Shown one piece after another: positions 5,583 to 15,900 of a stretch of 64,000 bases of DNA. The notes under the pieces were generated by a model. That model was not told the DNA's origin, ran no database searches, and saw nothing but the letters and a program-made list of their open reading frames with translations. This DNA comes from Lentzea sp. NBRC 102530 (GTDB lineage: Bacteria > Actinomycetota > Actinomycetes > Mycobacteriales > Pseudonocardiaceae): positions 62,001 to 126,000 of the forward strand of contig NZ_BSTF01000010.1 of the NCBI RefSeq assembly GCF_030269365.1, in the 5' to 3' direction. The number at the start of each line of letters is the position of its first letter. The first letter of the stretch is position 1. Made by a program: the position numbers and the translations under genes.

Positions 5583-8500
5583 GTGGGCAGGTGGGAGCTG
5601 GTCTCGGGTGGCTCGGCCAAGTTCTGGGAAGTGACCCGGAGCGCCGGCTCGGTGACCGTCCGCTTCGGACGGTTGGGCACCGCCGGCCAGACCCAGACCA
5701 AGGAGCTGGTCTCTGAGGCAGCCGCGACCGCGCACGTCGCGAAACTGGTGGCCGAGAAGGAGAAGAAGGGCTACCAGGCCGTCACAGCCTCCGCGGTCCC
5801 CACAGCCTCACCCGCCGGTCCCCCGTCACCCCCCGACGAGGACACGTGGATCATGCCGGCCGAGTGGCTGGCCCAGGTCTACCGCAGACGCGACGTCCGC
5901 CCCCGGCCGGAGTTCACCGTCGACTCGGTCCAGGCACAACGGATGCGCGACCACGCTGCGGCGAACACCGCGAAGGTCGAAGAAGCCCTGACGTCGGGCA
6001 AGCACGAGTCAGAACTGGTGCGGGCCCTGCGAAAGCACCACGAGGGCACCCCCGATCCGCTGGGCGCCGCAACCCAGCTCTCGCTCATCGGCCGGCCGTA
6101 CGAGCTCTCCCCGGTGCACTGGTGGATCGAGGACCACGGCCTCACGTTCGCCACCGAGGCGACCGTGCACCTGGGCACCGTGAGCAACACCCATCAGGGC
6201 CTGATGGTGTACCTCCCGCACTCCCTCTCGAGCGACTCGCCCGACGGCAGAGCACTGATCGACCTCCGCACCGCACTGGCCGCCGCCGACGACGCGGCGT
6301 TCGCGGAAGCCTTGGCAGCACTGGAGAAGCTGGACACGAACTGGTTCGTCCACGCCTCCAGGGCCTTCCTGGCCCCGTCCCGCGGTGACTGGTTCGCGGA
6401 GGCCAACACCACGCGCGGCCCGTACTGGCTGATCCACGCGTCGGCGACCACCCTCGACGACTTCCGGAACTTCACCGACGGTCATCTCCTCTGGTCGGCG
6501 GCGAGCGTCTGCACGGCGCTGTACGTCCTGGGACCCGACGTGGCCGGAGTGCTCGACGCCGAACTGCGCGCGAAGGCCGAGTGGAGCGGCGACAACCGCC
6601 GCCTGGCCCTGGAGGTGCTGTCCGCCCTCCCCACCGACGAAGCGTTCCTGATGCTGTTGAGCCGCCTGCACGAACGAAACGCGCGCCCGGCCCTGGTCTC
6701 GGCGATCGAACGCTTCCCCGCCAGGGCCCTGCGCCTGATGGCACCGCGAGCGGCCGCGGACGCCGACGTCCGCAACCTGCTCCGCACGCACGTGCTCACC
6801 CGCCCCGGCTTCGAACTCCGCACCGGCGCCACCCACCCCGGTCTCGAACTCCTCGCCGACCTCATCCCCGCGAGAGTCCCGGACGCACCGGCCGACGCAC
6901 TGCCCCGGGTGCTCAGCGCACCCCCGTGGCTGCACCGCCGCCCGCAGCCGAAACCCGTTGTGCTGCAAGGCCTCCCGCTCCCCGATCCCGCCCTCGCCTG
7001 GCTCCCGGGCGAGCGCGACGAGTGGCTCGCGCTGAAGGGGTGGTGGACCGCCCGCCACGGCAACTGGGAACCCCTGGCCGCGAAGATGCGCGAGGGCCGT
7101 TATCCGGCCCGCGACGACCACAGTCTGTTCGAGAGCGCGCCGGAAGAGCTGGCGCGCCCGCTGCTGGCCGACTGGACGCCCGCCGACACGTGGGGCAGCG
7201 AGGGCTGGGGCAGGCGCATCACGGCCCGCTTCGAACTGGACGCCCTGCCACCCATGCTGCGCCTGGCCGCGAGCAACCCGCACGTCTCCGGCGTGGTGCT
7301 GCTCCCGTACGCCACGGCCGAGGTAGCGGCTCTGATGGCGGACTGGCTCGTGCGCCTCAAGACCGCCCGCGCGTTCGCCGTCTCGTGGCTCGCCCGGCAC
7401 CGCGACCGGGCCGCGCACCTCCTCCTGCCGGCCGCCCTCGGTCCGGCCGGTCCTGCCCGGCGCAACGCCGAGTCCGCCCTGCGCCACCTGCATTTGGAGA
7501 CCGGCGTCGACGTCGTCGCCCTCGCCACCGCGCACAGCCCCGAGGCGGGCGCGGCGATCCGGACCCTGATCGAGGTCGACCCCCTCGACGTCCTCCCGGC
7601 GAAGCTGCCGCCGATCGCCGCCTGGGCCGACGTCTCAGCACTGCCGCAGGTGCTGCTGGCCGACGGCTCCGGCGCGCTGCCGGCGTCCGCAGCGCACCAC
7701 CTCCTGACGACAGCCGCACTGTCCAAACAGGACGCTGTCTACCCCGGGCTGCCGCTCGCCGTCGAAGGATGCGACCGAGCGTCGCTGGCGGAGTTCGCGT
7801 GGGCGCTGTTCGGCCGCTGGCTCGACGTGCACGCGCCGTCGAAGGACAGCTGGGTGCTGGCCGCGCTCGGCTGGTTCGGCGACGACGAGACGGTGCGCCG
7901 TCTGACCCCGCTCATCCGCCTCTGGCCGGGCGAGGCCCAGCACGCCCGCGCGGTGGCGGCCCTCGACGTGCTCGCCCAGATCGGCAGCGAGTCGGCGCTG
8001 ACCGCGCTCAACAGCATCGCGGAGCGCGTGAAGTTCAAGGGCCTCAGGACGAAGGCCCGGGAGAAGGTCACGGACATCGCCGCCGCCCTGGGCCTGTCCC
8101 GCGATCAGCTCTCCGACCGCCTGGTCCCCCGCTTCGGCCTCGACGAGGCGGCGACCCTCGTCATCGACTACGGACCCCGCCAGTTCACCGTCGGCTTCGA
8201 CGAACAGCTCAAGCCCTACGTCCAGGACCCGGACGGCAAGCGCCGCAAGGACCTCCCCAAACCAGGCGTCAAGGACGACCAGGCCCTGGCCCCGGCCGAG
8301 CACAAGCGGTTCGCGACGCTCAAGAAGGACGTCCGCTCCATCGCCGCGGACCAGATCCACCGCCTCGAACGGTCGATGGTCGACCAGCGCACGTGGACCG
8401 CCGAGGAGTTCCACACCGTCCTGGCCGGACACCCGCTGCTCTCCCACCTGGTCCGCCGCCTGGTGTGGATCACCGACGAGGGCACGTCCTTCCGCCTGGC

Positions 8501-9035
8501 CGAGGACACCACCCTCGCCGACGAGAACGACGACGAGTTCACCCTCCCGCAGGCCGCCACCGTCCGCCTGGCCCACCCCGTCCACCTGAACGGCTCGCTC
8601 GAGACCTGGGGCCGGCTCTTCGCGGACTACGAACTCCTCCAGCCGTTCCCCCAACTGGGCCGCCCCACCCACGCGTTCGCACCGGGCGACGTCCTCCCGC
8701 AACTGGACGCGTACCTCAACCGTGACGCCCCGGTCGGCAGGGTCCTGGGCCTCACCCAACGAGGCTGGCTGCGCTGCCAGCCCCAGGACAACGGCACCGA
8801 ACCGTGGATGACCCGCCCATTGCCCTCCGGCGGCGCCCTGGTGGCCACGCTGGACCCCGGCATCACCGTGGGCGTGGTCGACATGTTCCCGGAGCAGAAG
8901 TTCAGCGAGCTCTGGTACTCCGCCACCGGCGAAGGCGCCTGGGGCGCCCCGCGAGAAGGCACGCCCAGCACGTTCGAGGTGGACGAGGTGACCGCCTCCG
9001 AACTCCTCGCAGAACTCGAATCGCTGCACGCGTGA
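5583..9035 (+). CDS. WGR and DUF4132 domain protein, copy 1
   Basis: A 1150-residue cytosolic protein from GTG 5583, with GGGGG seven bases upstream. Residues 1-65 are a WGR-type domain (RWELVSGGSAKFWEV, VTVRFGRLGTAGQTQTKEL; FGR replaces WGR), a module found in PARPs and in stand-alone bacterial proteins. A short linker of about 20 residues leads to DEDTWIMPAEWL. Residues 150-830 are a long helical, HEAT-like region. From about residue 835 comes DUF4132 (LGLSRDQLSDRLVPRFGLDEAATLVIDYGPRQ, continuing to LVWITDEGTSFRLAED). It resembles E. coli YehI/MolR. It leads a seven-gene run with two paralogues, a MoxR ATPase, a DUF5682-like protein, a vWA protein and a SWIM protein. Molecular function unknown; it may be a scaffold or substrate adaptor for the ATPase. 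Confidence 0.85.
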   Translation: MGRWELVSGGSAKFWEVTRSAGSVTVRFGRLGTAGQTQTKELVSEAAATAHVAKLVAEKEKKGYQAVTASAVPTASPAGPPSPPDEDTWIMPAEWLAQVYRRRDVRPRPEFTVDSVQAQRMRDHAAANTAKVEEALTSGKHESELVRALRKHHEGTPDPLGAATQLSLIGRPYELSPVHWWIEDHGLTFATEATVHLGTVSNTHQGLMVYLPHSLSSDSPDGRALIDLRTALAAADDAAFAEALAALEKLDTNWFVHASRAFLAPSRGDWFAEANTTRGPYWLIHASATTLDDFRNFTDGHLLWSAASVCTALYVLGPDVAGVLDAELRAKAEWSGDNRRLALEVLSALPTDEAFLMLLSRLHERNARPALVSAIERFPARALRLMAPRAAADADVRNLLRTHVLTRPGFELRTGATHPGLELLADLIPARVPDAPADALPRVLSAPPWLHRRPQPKPVVLQGLPLPDPALAWLPGERDEWLALKGWWTARHGNWEPLAAKMREGRYPARDDHSLFESAPEELARPLLADWTPADTWGSEGWGRRITARFELDALPPMLRLAASNPHVSGVVLLPYATAEVAALMADWLVRLKTARAFAVSWLARHRDRAAHLLLPAALGPAGPARRNAESALRHLHLETGVDVVALATAHSPEAGAAIRTLIEVDPLDVLPAKLPPIAAWADVSALPQVLLADGSGALPASAAHHLLTTAALSKQDAVYPGLPLAVEGCDRASLAEFAWALFGRWLDVHAPSKDSWVLAALGWFGDDETVRRLTPLIRLWPGEAQHARAVAALDVLAQIGSESALTALNSIAERVKFKGLRTKAREKVTDIAAALGLSRDQLSDRLVPRFGLDEAATLVIDYGPRQFTVGFDEQLKPYVQDPDGKRRKDLPKPGVKDDQALAPAEHKRFATLKKDVRSIAADQIHRLERSMVDQRTWTAEEFHTVLAGHPLLSHLVRRLVWITDEGTSFRLAEDTTLADENDDEFTLPQAATVRLAHPVHLNGSLETWGRLFADYELLQPFPQLGRPTHAFAPGDVLPQLDAYLNRDAPVGRVLGLTQRGWLRCQPQDNGTEPWMTRPLPSGGALVATLDPGITVGVVDMFPEQKFSELWYSATGEGAWGAPREGTPSTFEVDEVTASELLAELESLHA

Positions 9036-9120
9036 CCGCGGGAACGGTTGATCGACCTCCAACGTCAGACCGGCTCGGCATCGCCGAAGCCACACCCGGA
9101 CCGGAAGCAGGGAGCAGTCA

Positions 9121-12100
9121 GTGCGCAGGTGGGAGCTCGTCTCGGGCAACGCGGCGAAGTTCTGGGAGATCGACCAGGACGGCACGACGGTCACCGTCCG
9201 CTTCGGACGGCTGAACACGGCCGGCCAGACCCAGACCAAGGACCTGGCCACCCCCGAGGCAGCCCAGGCGCACGTCGCGAAACTGGTGGCGGAAAAGGAG
9301 AAGAAGGGCTACACGCCGGTAGCGTCCCCGACGCACCCCACCACCGTTCCCGACTCTGCCGCCGGCCCCGCCTCCCAGGCCACCGCCGACCCCGCAGCCA
9401 GTCCCACCGCCGTTCTCCTCACCGCCAGTCCCTCCACCGGCCCCACCGCGGGTCTCGTCACAGCCGGTCCCACCTCCGAGCCGGCCGCCGCAGGCGTTCC
9501 CACCACCGGTCCCGCCGCCGCTGAGCTCCCCGCCGCCGGCCTCTCCACCCCCGAGCAGCCCACCAACCTCCCCACCGCCGGTCCCGCCTCCGCACCGGCC
9601 GCCGCTGGTCCCGCCGCCGCGCAGCCCACAGGGCCCACCACCGAGCAGCCCTCCACCCTCGCCTCCACCGGACCCGCCGCCACCCCGTCCCCCGACGAAG
9701 ACACCTGGACCATGCCCAAGGCGTGGCTCCGCGACGTCACCCGCCAACGCGGCTTCCACCCCGCCCCCGAGTTCGCCGTCGACCCGGACCTGGCCGAGGA
9801 AGCCCGCCGCCGCCAAGGCAAGCAGCAGGACACGACCATCGAGCGGATCCTGTCCGAACCGGAGTCCGACGCCGACATCGTCGACGCCACCCGCGCCCAC
9901 CTGGCGGGCTCGCCGAACCCGCAGGGCGCAGCAGCCGTCGCCGCCATGATCGGCACCGGCGAGCAGTCCGTGCACGCCTGGATCGCCGACCACGGCCTGG
10001 TCTTCGCGACGGAGGCCACCGTCGAGTACATGCGGCTGCTGTCCGGCCCGACCTGGCTTCCGAAGCAGAGCACGCACGGCCCCGAGCGTCTGACGTGGCG
10101 CGGCGGCTACTTCCACATCATCCAGGGGGATGTGGAAGCCAAGATGCTCAAGACCGTCCGGTACGCCCTCGCCCTCGCCCCCGACGACGAGCGCGACGCC
10201 GCCGAGGCCGTCCTGGCGAGGCTCGGCGACCTCGACGAGCAGAACGCGAAGCTGGTGCGCGCCTACCTGTTGCCCGGCAGGCCCGGCTGGTTCCAGGACG
10301 CGTGCCCGACACCACACACGGGCACGCGCTGGTGGATGCTTCCGCTGAGCGCCAGCACCTACGAGGAGTTCGAGACGTCCGGCGCCTCGCTGGCCCACAG
10401 CACGGCGATCCTCCACACGGCGCTCTACGTGCTGGGCCCGTCGATCGCGCCGTTGCTCGCCGCCGAACTCGACGGGCAGCACCAACTGGCGGACAGCCGC
10501 AAGCAAGCGCTGAAGGTGCTCGCGGCATTGCCGACCGACGAGGCGTTCACGATCGTGCTCGACCGGCTCGACGGCAAGTACGTGCGGCCCGCGTTGCTGA
10601 CCATGATGGCGGCCTTCCCGGCCCGTGCGGCGCGGCTCCTCGGCGAACGCGCGACCAACGCCGAACTGCGCCGGCTGCTCACCGTGCACCTGAAGACGTT
10701 CCCGCACCTCGAAGCTCCTGAGGGCTTCGTCGCGGTCGAGACGGTCACCGTGCCGGACGCGCCGCGGGAGGCACTGCCGCAGGTGCTGGCCTCGCCGCCG
10801 TGGGTGGACCGCAAGCCGCAGCCCAAGCCGGTGGTGGTGCCGGACGTGCCCGTGCCCGCCGCGTCGATCACGTGGCTGCCGGGTGAGCGCGAGGAGTGGC
10901 TGAAGGACGGCCACTGGGACACGCACCCCTACAAGACGTGGCAGCACTGGCTGGCGGAGTTCAAGGTCGGCCGGATCGGCTACCGCATGGCGGACCTGCT
11001 CATCGGCGCGCCCGAGGAGGAGGTGCGGCACCTGCTCGCGGACTGGACGCCCAACCTGGGCTGGAGCGCCGAGACCGTCGGCAAGCGCCTGTCGTCGAAG
11101 TTCGGGTTCGACGCGTTGCCGCCGCTGCTCAAGATCGTGGAACGTAACTCGGCCGCCGCCGTCGTCGTGGCGCCGTACGCGACGCCCGAGGTGGCCGCGC
11201 TGATGGCCGACTGGCTGGTGCGCCTCAAGCAGGTCCGCAAGATCGCGATCGGCTGGCTCGGCCGCCACCGCGAACAGGCGGCGCGCCTGCTCGTCCCCGC
11301 CGCGGTGGGCAAGCCGGGTGCCGCCCGCCGCAACGCCGAGACCGCGCTCCGCCACCTGCAGGCCCTCGGTGTCGACGTGGTGGCGGCAGCTCCCAGCAAG
11401 GCCGCCGCAGACGCCGTGCGCGCCTTCCTCGCCATCGACCCGGTGGACGTGCTGCCCGCCAGGATGCCGGTCCTCGGCGACTGGACGGACACCCGCCACC
11501 TGCCCCAGGTCCTGTTGCGCGACCGCAAGCAGGCCCTGCCGGCGGATGCCACCCGCAGCCTCGTCATGACGGCCGCGCTGTCCAAGCCCGGCGACGTCTA
11601 CGCCGGGCTGACCACCGCCCGCGAGGCACTGGACCCCGACTCCCTCGCCGAGTTCGCGTGGGCGTTGTTCCAGCGCTGGCAGGAGGTCGGCGCCCCGTCG
11701 AAGGAAGGCTGGGCGCTCAGCGCCCTCGGTTGGTTCGGCGACGACGAGACCGTCCGCAGGCTCTCGCCGCTGATCCGCAACTGGCCCGGCGAGAGCCAGC
11801 ACACCAGGGCCGTGACGGGCCTCGACGTCCTGGCCGACATCGGCACCGAGGTCGCGCTGGCGCACCTGAACAGCATCGCGGAGAAGGTGAAGTTCAAGGG
11901 CCTCAAGACGAAGGCCCAGGAGAAGGTCACCCAGATCGCCGACGAACTCGGCCTCTCCCGCGACCAGCTCGCCGACCGCCTGGTCCCCCGCCTGGGCCTC
12001 GACGACGCCGCCACCCTGGTCATCGACTACGGTCCCCGCCAGTTCACCGTCGGCTTCGACGAACAGCTCAAGCCCTACGTCCAGGACCCGGACGGCAAGC

Positions 12101-12897
12101 GCCGCAAGGACCTCCCGAAGCCGGGCGCCAAGGACGACCAGGACCGGGCCCCGCAGGAGCACAAGCGCTTCGCCGCCCTCAAGAAGGACGTCCGAGCCGT
12201 GGCGGCGGACCAGATCCACCGCCTCGAACGCGCCATGGTCGACCAGCGCACCTGGACCACTGAGGAGTTCCACACCGTCCTGGCCGGACACCCGCTGCTC
12301 TGGCACATCGTCCGCCGCCTGGTCTGGATCACCGCCGAGGGCGGCACCTTCCGCTTGGCCGAAGACCGCACGCTCGCCGACGCGAACGACGACGAGTACA
12401 CCCTCCCCGCCGACACGACGGTCCGCGTGGCCCACCCGGTCGACCTCCAGGCAGACCTGGAGACGTGGGGTGAGGTCTTCGCCGACTACGAGGTCCTCCA
12501 GCCGTTCCCGCAACTGGGCCGCCCGCTCCACCTCGTCCCCCAGGACGAGGACCTGCTGACCCATCTGAAGAAGTACTGCGACGTCGACCACCCGATCGGC
12601 AAGATCCTCAGCCTCACCAAGAAGGGCTGGGTCCGCGGCGAACCGCAGGACGGCGGCGTCGAGTGCTGGATCACCCGCCCCCTGCCGGCGGGAGGCGCCC
12701 TGGTCGCCTCCCTCGACCCCGGCATCGCGGTGGGCGCGATCGACGTCTTCCCGGAGGTGAAGTTCACCGAGCTCTGGTTCTCCAGCACGGGCCACGGCTA
12801 CTGGAGCTCCGTCCGCGGCGACAAGCCCACCGCCGTCACCGCCGACGCCATCACGGCCTCGGAAGTCCTGTCCGAACTGGAATCACTCCAGCAGTAG
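9121..12897 (+). CDS. WGR and DUF4132 domain protein, copy 2
   Basis: A 1258-residue paralogue of copies 1 and 3. The start is GTG 9121, with AGGGAG six bases upstream. The WGR-type domain (residues 1-64) matches copy 1 closely. It is followed by an Ala/Pro/Thr-rich linker of about 130 residues (roughly 64-195) ending at DEDTWTMPKAWLRDV. The helical middle region and DUF4132 (from about residue 942) are strongly conserved. The 85-bp gap before it has only a decayed copy of the damage-type promoter (GTCAGAC at 9064-9070 with no TAnnnT), so it is probably read from the first promoter. The gap after it contains a 13-bp inverted repeat and a fresh promoter. The linker is the main divergence from its sisters. 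Confidence 0.85.
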   Translation: MRRWELVSGNAAKFWEIDQDGTTVTVRFGRLNTAGQTQTKDLATPEAAQAHVAKLVAEKEKKGYTPVASPTHPTTVPDSAAGPASQATADPAASPTAVLLTASPSTGPTAGLVTAGPTSEPAAAGVPTTGPAAAELPAAGLSTPEQPTNLPTAGPASAPAAAGPAAAQPTGPTTEQPSTLASTGPAATPSPDEDTWTMPKAWLRDVTRQRGFHPAPEFAVDPDLAEEARRRQGKQQDTTIERILSEPESDADIVDATRAHLAGSPNPQGAAAVAAMIGTGEQSVHAWIADHGLVFATEATVEYMRLLSGPTWLPKQSTHGPERLTWRGGYFHIIQGDVEAKMLKTVRYALALAPDDERDAAEAVLARLGDLDEQNAKLVRAYLLPGRPGWFQDACPTPHTGTRWWMLPLSASTYEEFETSGASLAHSTAILHTALYVLGPSIAPLLAAELDGQHQLADSRKQALKVLAALPTDEAFTIVLDRLDGKYVRPALLTMMAAFPARAARLLGERATNAELRRLLTVHLKTFPHLEAPEGFVAVETVTVPDAPREALPQVLASPPWVDRKPQPKPVVVPDVPVPAASITWLPGEREEWLKDGHWDTHPYKTWQHWLAEFKVGRIGYRMADLLIGAPEEEVRHLLADWTPNLGWSAETVGKRLSSKFGFDALPPLLKIVERNSAAAVVVAPYATPEVAALMADWLVRLKQVRKIAIGWLGRHREQAARLLVPAAVGKPGAARRNAETALRHLQALGVDVVAAAPSKAAADAVRAFLAIDPVDVLPARMPVLGDWTDTRHLPQVLLRDRKQALPADATRSLVMTAALSKPGDVYAGLTTAREALDPDSLAEFAWALFQRWQEVGAPSKEGWALSALGWFGDDETVRRLSPLIRNWPGESQHTRAVTGLDVLADIGTEVALAHLNSIAEKVKFKGLKTKAQEKVTQIADELGLSRDQLADRLVPRLGLDDAATLVIDYGPRQFTVGFDEQLKPYVQDPDGKRRKDLPKPGAKDDQDRAPQEHKRFAALKKDVRAVAADQIHRLERAMVDQRTWTTEEFHTVLAGHPLLWHIVRRLVWITAEGGTFRLAEDRTLADANDDEYTLPADTTVRVAHPVDLQADLETWGEVFADYEVLQPFPQLGRPLHLVPQDEDLLTHLKKYCDVDHPIGKILSLTKKGWVRGEPQDGGVECWITRPLPAGGALVASLDPGIAVGAIDVFPEVKFTELWFSSTGHGYWSSVRGDKPTAVTADAITASEVLSELESLQQ

Positions 12898-12906
12898 CGG
12901 GCGACT

Positions 12907-12943
12907 CAGGGGGTCTGACCCTGAAGAATTGTCAGACCCCCTG
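12907..12943. repeat. 13-bp inverted repeat between WGR copies 2 and 3
   Basis: CAGGGGGTCTGAC, 11 bases, then GTCAGACCCCCTG: perfect 13-bp arms. The right arm is also the -35 half of the promoter at 12929-12951. It could be a weak terminator hairpin for copy 2, a regulator site, or a footprint of the duplication. The same two half-sequences occur around the first WGR promoter (5525-5534 and 5569-5578). Confidence 0.75.
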
Positions 12944-12951
12944 GGTAACGT
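12929..12951 (+). promoter_or_regulatory. RecA-NDp-like (PafBC-type) promoter of the third WGR gene
   Basis: TTGTCAG, then AC and eight bases, then TAACGT. It matches the actinobacterial LexA-independent DNA-damage promoter TTGTCRGTG-N8-TAnnnT in the -35 box, spacing and -10 box; only positions 8-9 (AC for TG) differ. It lies 48 bp before the GTG start at 12999, giving a 5' leader of roughly 40 nt. Confidence 0.65.
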
Positions 12952-12998
12952 CCAGTGCACAACACCAACTCCCTTGTGTGGCCCCAGGAGGTACAGCA

Positions 12999-15900
12999 GT
13001 GCGCAGGTGGGAACTCGTCGCGGGCGGCTCCGCGAAGTTCTGGGAGATCGAGCAGGACGGCACGACGGTGACCGTCCGGTTCGGACGGCTGGGCGCTTCC
13101 GGTCAGACCCAGACGAAGGAGCTGACCTCGGCCGAGGCGGCCGGCGCCCACGTGGCCAAACTGGTGGTGGAAAAGGAGAAGAAGGGCTACAGACCGCAGA
13201 CGGGCACCCCCGCGACGCCCGCCACCTCGACCAGCGCTGCCTCGTCCAGCGCTGCCTCGTCCAGCGCTGCCTCGTCCAGCGCTGCCTCGATCGGCCTGGC
13301 CTCCGCCGCCACGCCCGCAGGCATCACGCCTGCCGCCCCTTCTGACCCAGCCACCGCCACCACCGCCGCCGCAGCCGCAGCCGCCACCTCCGGCCCCGCC
13401 GCCACCTCGCCCGCCGCCACCTCGCCCGCCGCCTTCTCGCCTGCAGCAGCAGCCGCCGCTGACTCGTCCGGCGCCGGCGCAGCAGCCACCTCCGGCCTCA
13501 CCACCTCCGGCCCCACCGCCACCTCGTCAGCAGCAGCTGGCTCGTCCGGCGCCAGCGCAACAGCCATCTCAGGCCCCACCACCTCCCTCTCCCCCTCCTC
13601 CGCAGCAGCGCCCACCCCGGCTCCCGTCCTCGACGAGGACACCTGGACCATGCCGAAGGCCTGGCTGCGCGACGTCGTCCGCCAGCGCGGCTTCACCCCG
13701 GCCCCCGAGTTCGAGGTCGACCCCGCCAAGGCCGCCCAGGCCCGCCGGCAGATCGCCGACCAGGCCGAGACCATCGAGCGAGCCCTCACCGTCAAGGGCT
13801 CCAAGCCCGAACTGGTCGCCGCCGCCCGCGCGCACCTCGACTCGGAGCCCAACCCGCTGGGCGCCGCCGCCATCGCCGCCGTGATCAAGCCCGGCGCACC
13901 GGCCGTCCACGCCTGGATCGCCGACCACGGCCTGCCGTTCGCAGCGACCGCGGCGGTGCAGCTCATGGGTCTCACGTTCTCCGAGCAGTGGAACCAGAAG
14001 CGCGGCAAGTGGACCGGCGTCTGCCTGCAGTACGAGACCGACGGCTTCCGCACGTCGCTGTCCGACCCGGAGGGCCAGCTGCTGACGGCTGTCCGGTACG
14101 CGATCGCGACAGCGGAGGAGGCCGAGCGCAAGGCCGCCGAGGCCGCGCTGGAGGAGCTCGACGGGTCGAAGCAGGAGAAGGAGCTGCGGGCGTACCTGAT
14201 GCCCGAGCGCGCCGACTGGTTCACGCAGTACCGCAAGCAGAACTACTCGCCCAGCCGGTGGTGGATGCTGCCGAGCAGCGCGCGCAGCGTCGAGGACTTC
14301 GAGAAGGCCGGCGAGTCCATCACGATGTCGGCGGGCCTGCTGTACACGGCGGTGTACGTGCTGGGTCCGGCCGTCGCGCCGATGCTCGCGGCGGAGCTCG
14401 ACGGCGACAGGTACTACCAGCGCGTGGACGGGCGCAAGCAGGCGTTGAAGGTGCTGGCGGCGCTGCCGACCGACGAGGCGTTCACGATCCTGCTCGACCG
14501 GCTGGACGGGAAGTTCGTGCGGCCCGCGGTCATCCAGGCGATGGCGGCGTTCCCGCGGCGGGCGGCGCGGCTGATGGCGGCAAGGGTGCAGGACAAGGAC
14601 GTCCGCACGTTGCTCCAGGCGCACCTCACGTCGAACCCTCACCTCGAGGTGCCGGCAGACGTGGCCGAGCTGATCGCCGCGTCCGGCCCGGCGGTGCTGC
14701 CGGAGGCGTCTCCCGAGCAGGTCCCGCCCCTGCTCGCCACACCGCCGTGGTTGCACCGCAAGAAGCCGGTGAAGCCCGTGGTGCTGCCGGACGTCCCGAT
14801 GCCGGAGGACGCGGTGTCGTGGCTGCCGGGTGAGCGGGAGGAGTGGCTCAAGGCCGGTGCGGAGTGGCTGCAGGACCACCACGACTGGCGCAAGCTCCTC
14901 AAGGAGTACGAGGCCGGCACGATCGGCTACTACGACAACGACCTGTTCCTGCTCGCGCCGGACGACGAGGTGTGGCACCTGGTGCGGGACTGGACGCCCA
15001 ACTACAGCTACGGCGTCGAGGACTGGGGCAGGAACATCGCCGCCCGGTTCGGTGCCGACGCCGCGCCGGCGCTCGTCAAGCACGTGCAGGGCGCGCCCGC
15101 GGGCAGCGGTGGGGTGCTGATGCCGTTCGTCACGGGCGAGGTCGCCACGCAGATGGCCGACTGGTTCGCCCGCACCAAGCAGGCGCGTCGCTGGGGTGTC
15201 GAGTGGCTCGCCCGGCACCGCGAGCAGGCCGCGCGGCTGCTGATCCCCGCCGCGTCGGGCAAGGCGGGCGTTGCGCGCCGCAACGCCGAGGCTGCGCTGC
15301 GGCACCTGCACAACAACGTCGGGGTCGACGTGGCGGCCGTCGCGAGACAGTGCGGCGCCGAGGCAGCGATCGACGTGGTGCTGTCGGTCGACCCGGTCGA
15401 CCTGCTGCCCGCGAAGCTGCCGGTGATCGGTGAGTGGGCGGACACCCGGCTGCTGCCGCAGGTCCTCCTCGCGGACCGCAGGCACGCGTTGCCGGCGGAG
15501 GCGACGAGCCACCTGCTGATGACCGCCGCGTTGTCCAAGCCCGGTGAGCTCTACGCCGGGTTGCCGATCGTCCGCGAGGCGCTCGACCCCGCGAGTCTCG
15601 CCGAGTTCGCGTGGGCCGCGTTCAAGGCGTGGGAGCAGGGTGGCGCGCCGTCGAAGGAGAACTGGGCGCTCGCCGCGCTCGGCTGGTTCGGCGACGACGA
15701 GACCGTCCGCAGGCTCTCACCGCTGATCCGCAACTGGCCCGGTGAGAGCCAGCACGCGAGGGCCGTCTCGGGGCTCGACGTGCTCGCCGAGATCGGCACC
15801 GAGGTGGCGCTGTCGCACCTCAACAGCATCGCCGAGAAGGTGCCGTTCAAGGGCCTCAAGACCAGGGCGCAGGAGAAGGTCGCGCAGATCGCGGCCGAGC

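Noticed and set aside
9118-12795. A 1225-codon minus-strand open frame opposite WGR copy 2, and similar long antisense frames elsewhere
   Set aside because: In high-GC coding DNA the antisense third frame often stays open; the translation is compositionally biased, lacks domains and lies opposite well-conserved paralogous genes.
13290-13620. CRISPR-like or regulatory repeats in the WGR-3 linker
   Set aside because: Short in-frame Ala/Ser/Thr/Pro codon repeats with no spacers of constant length.
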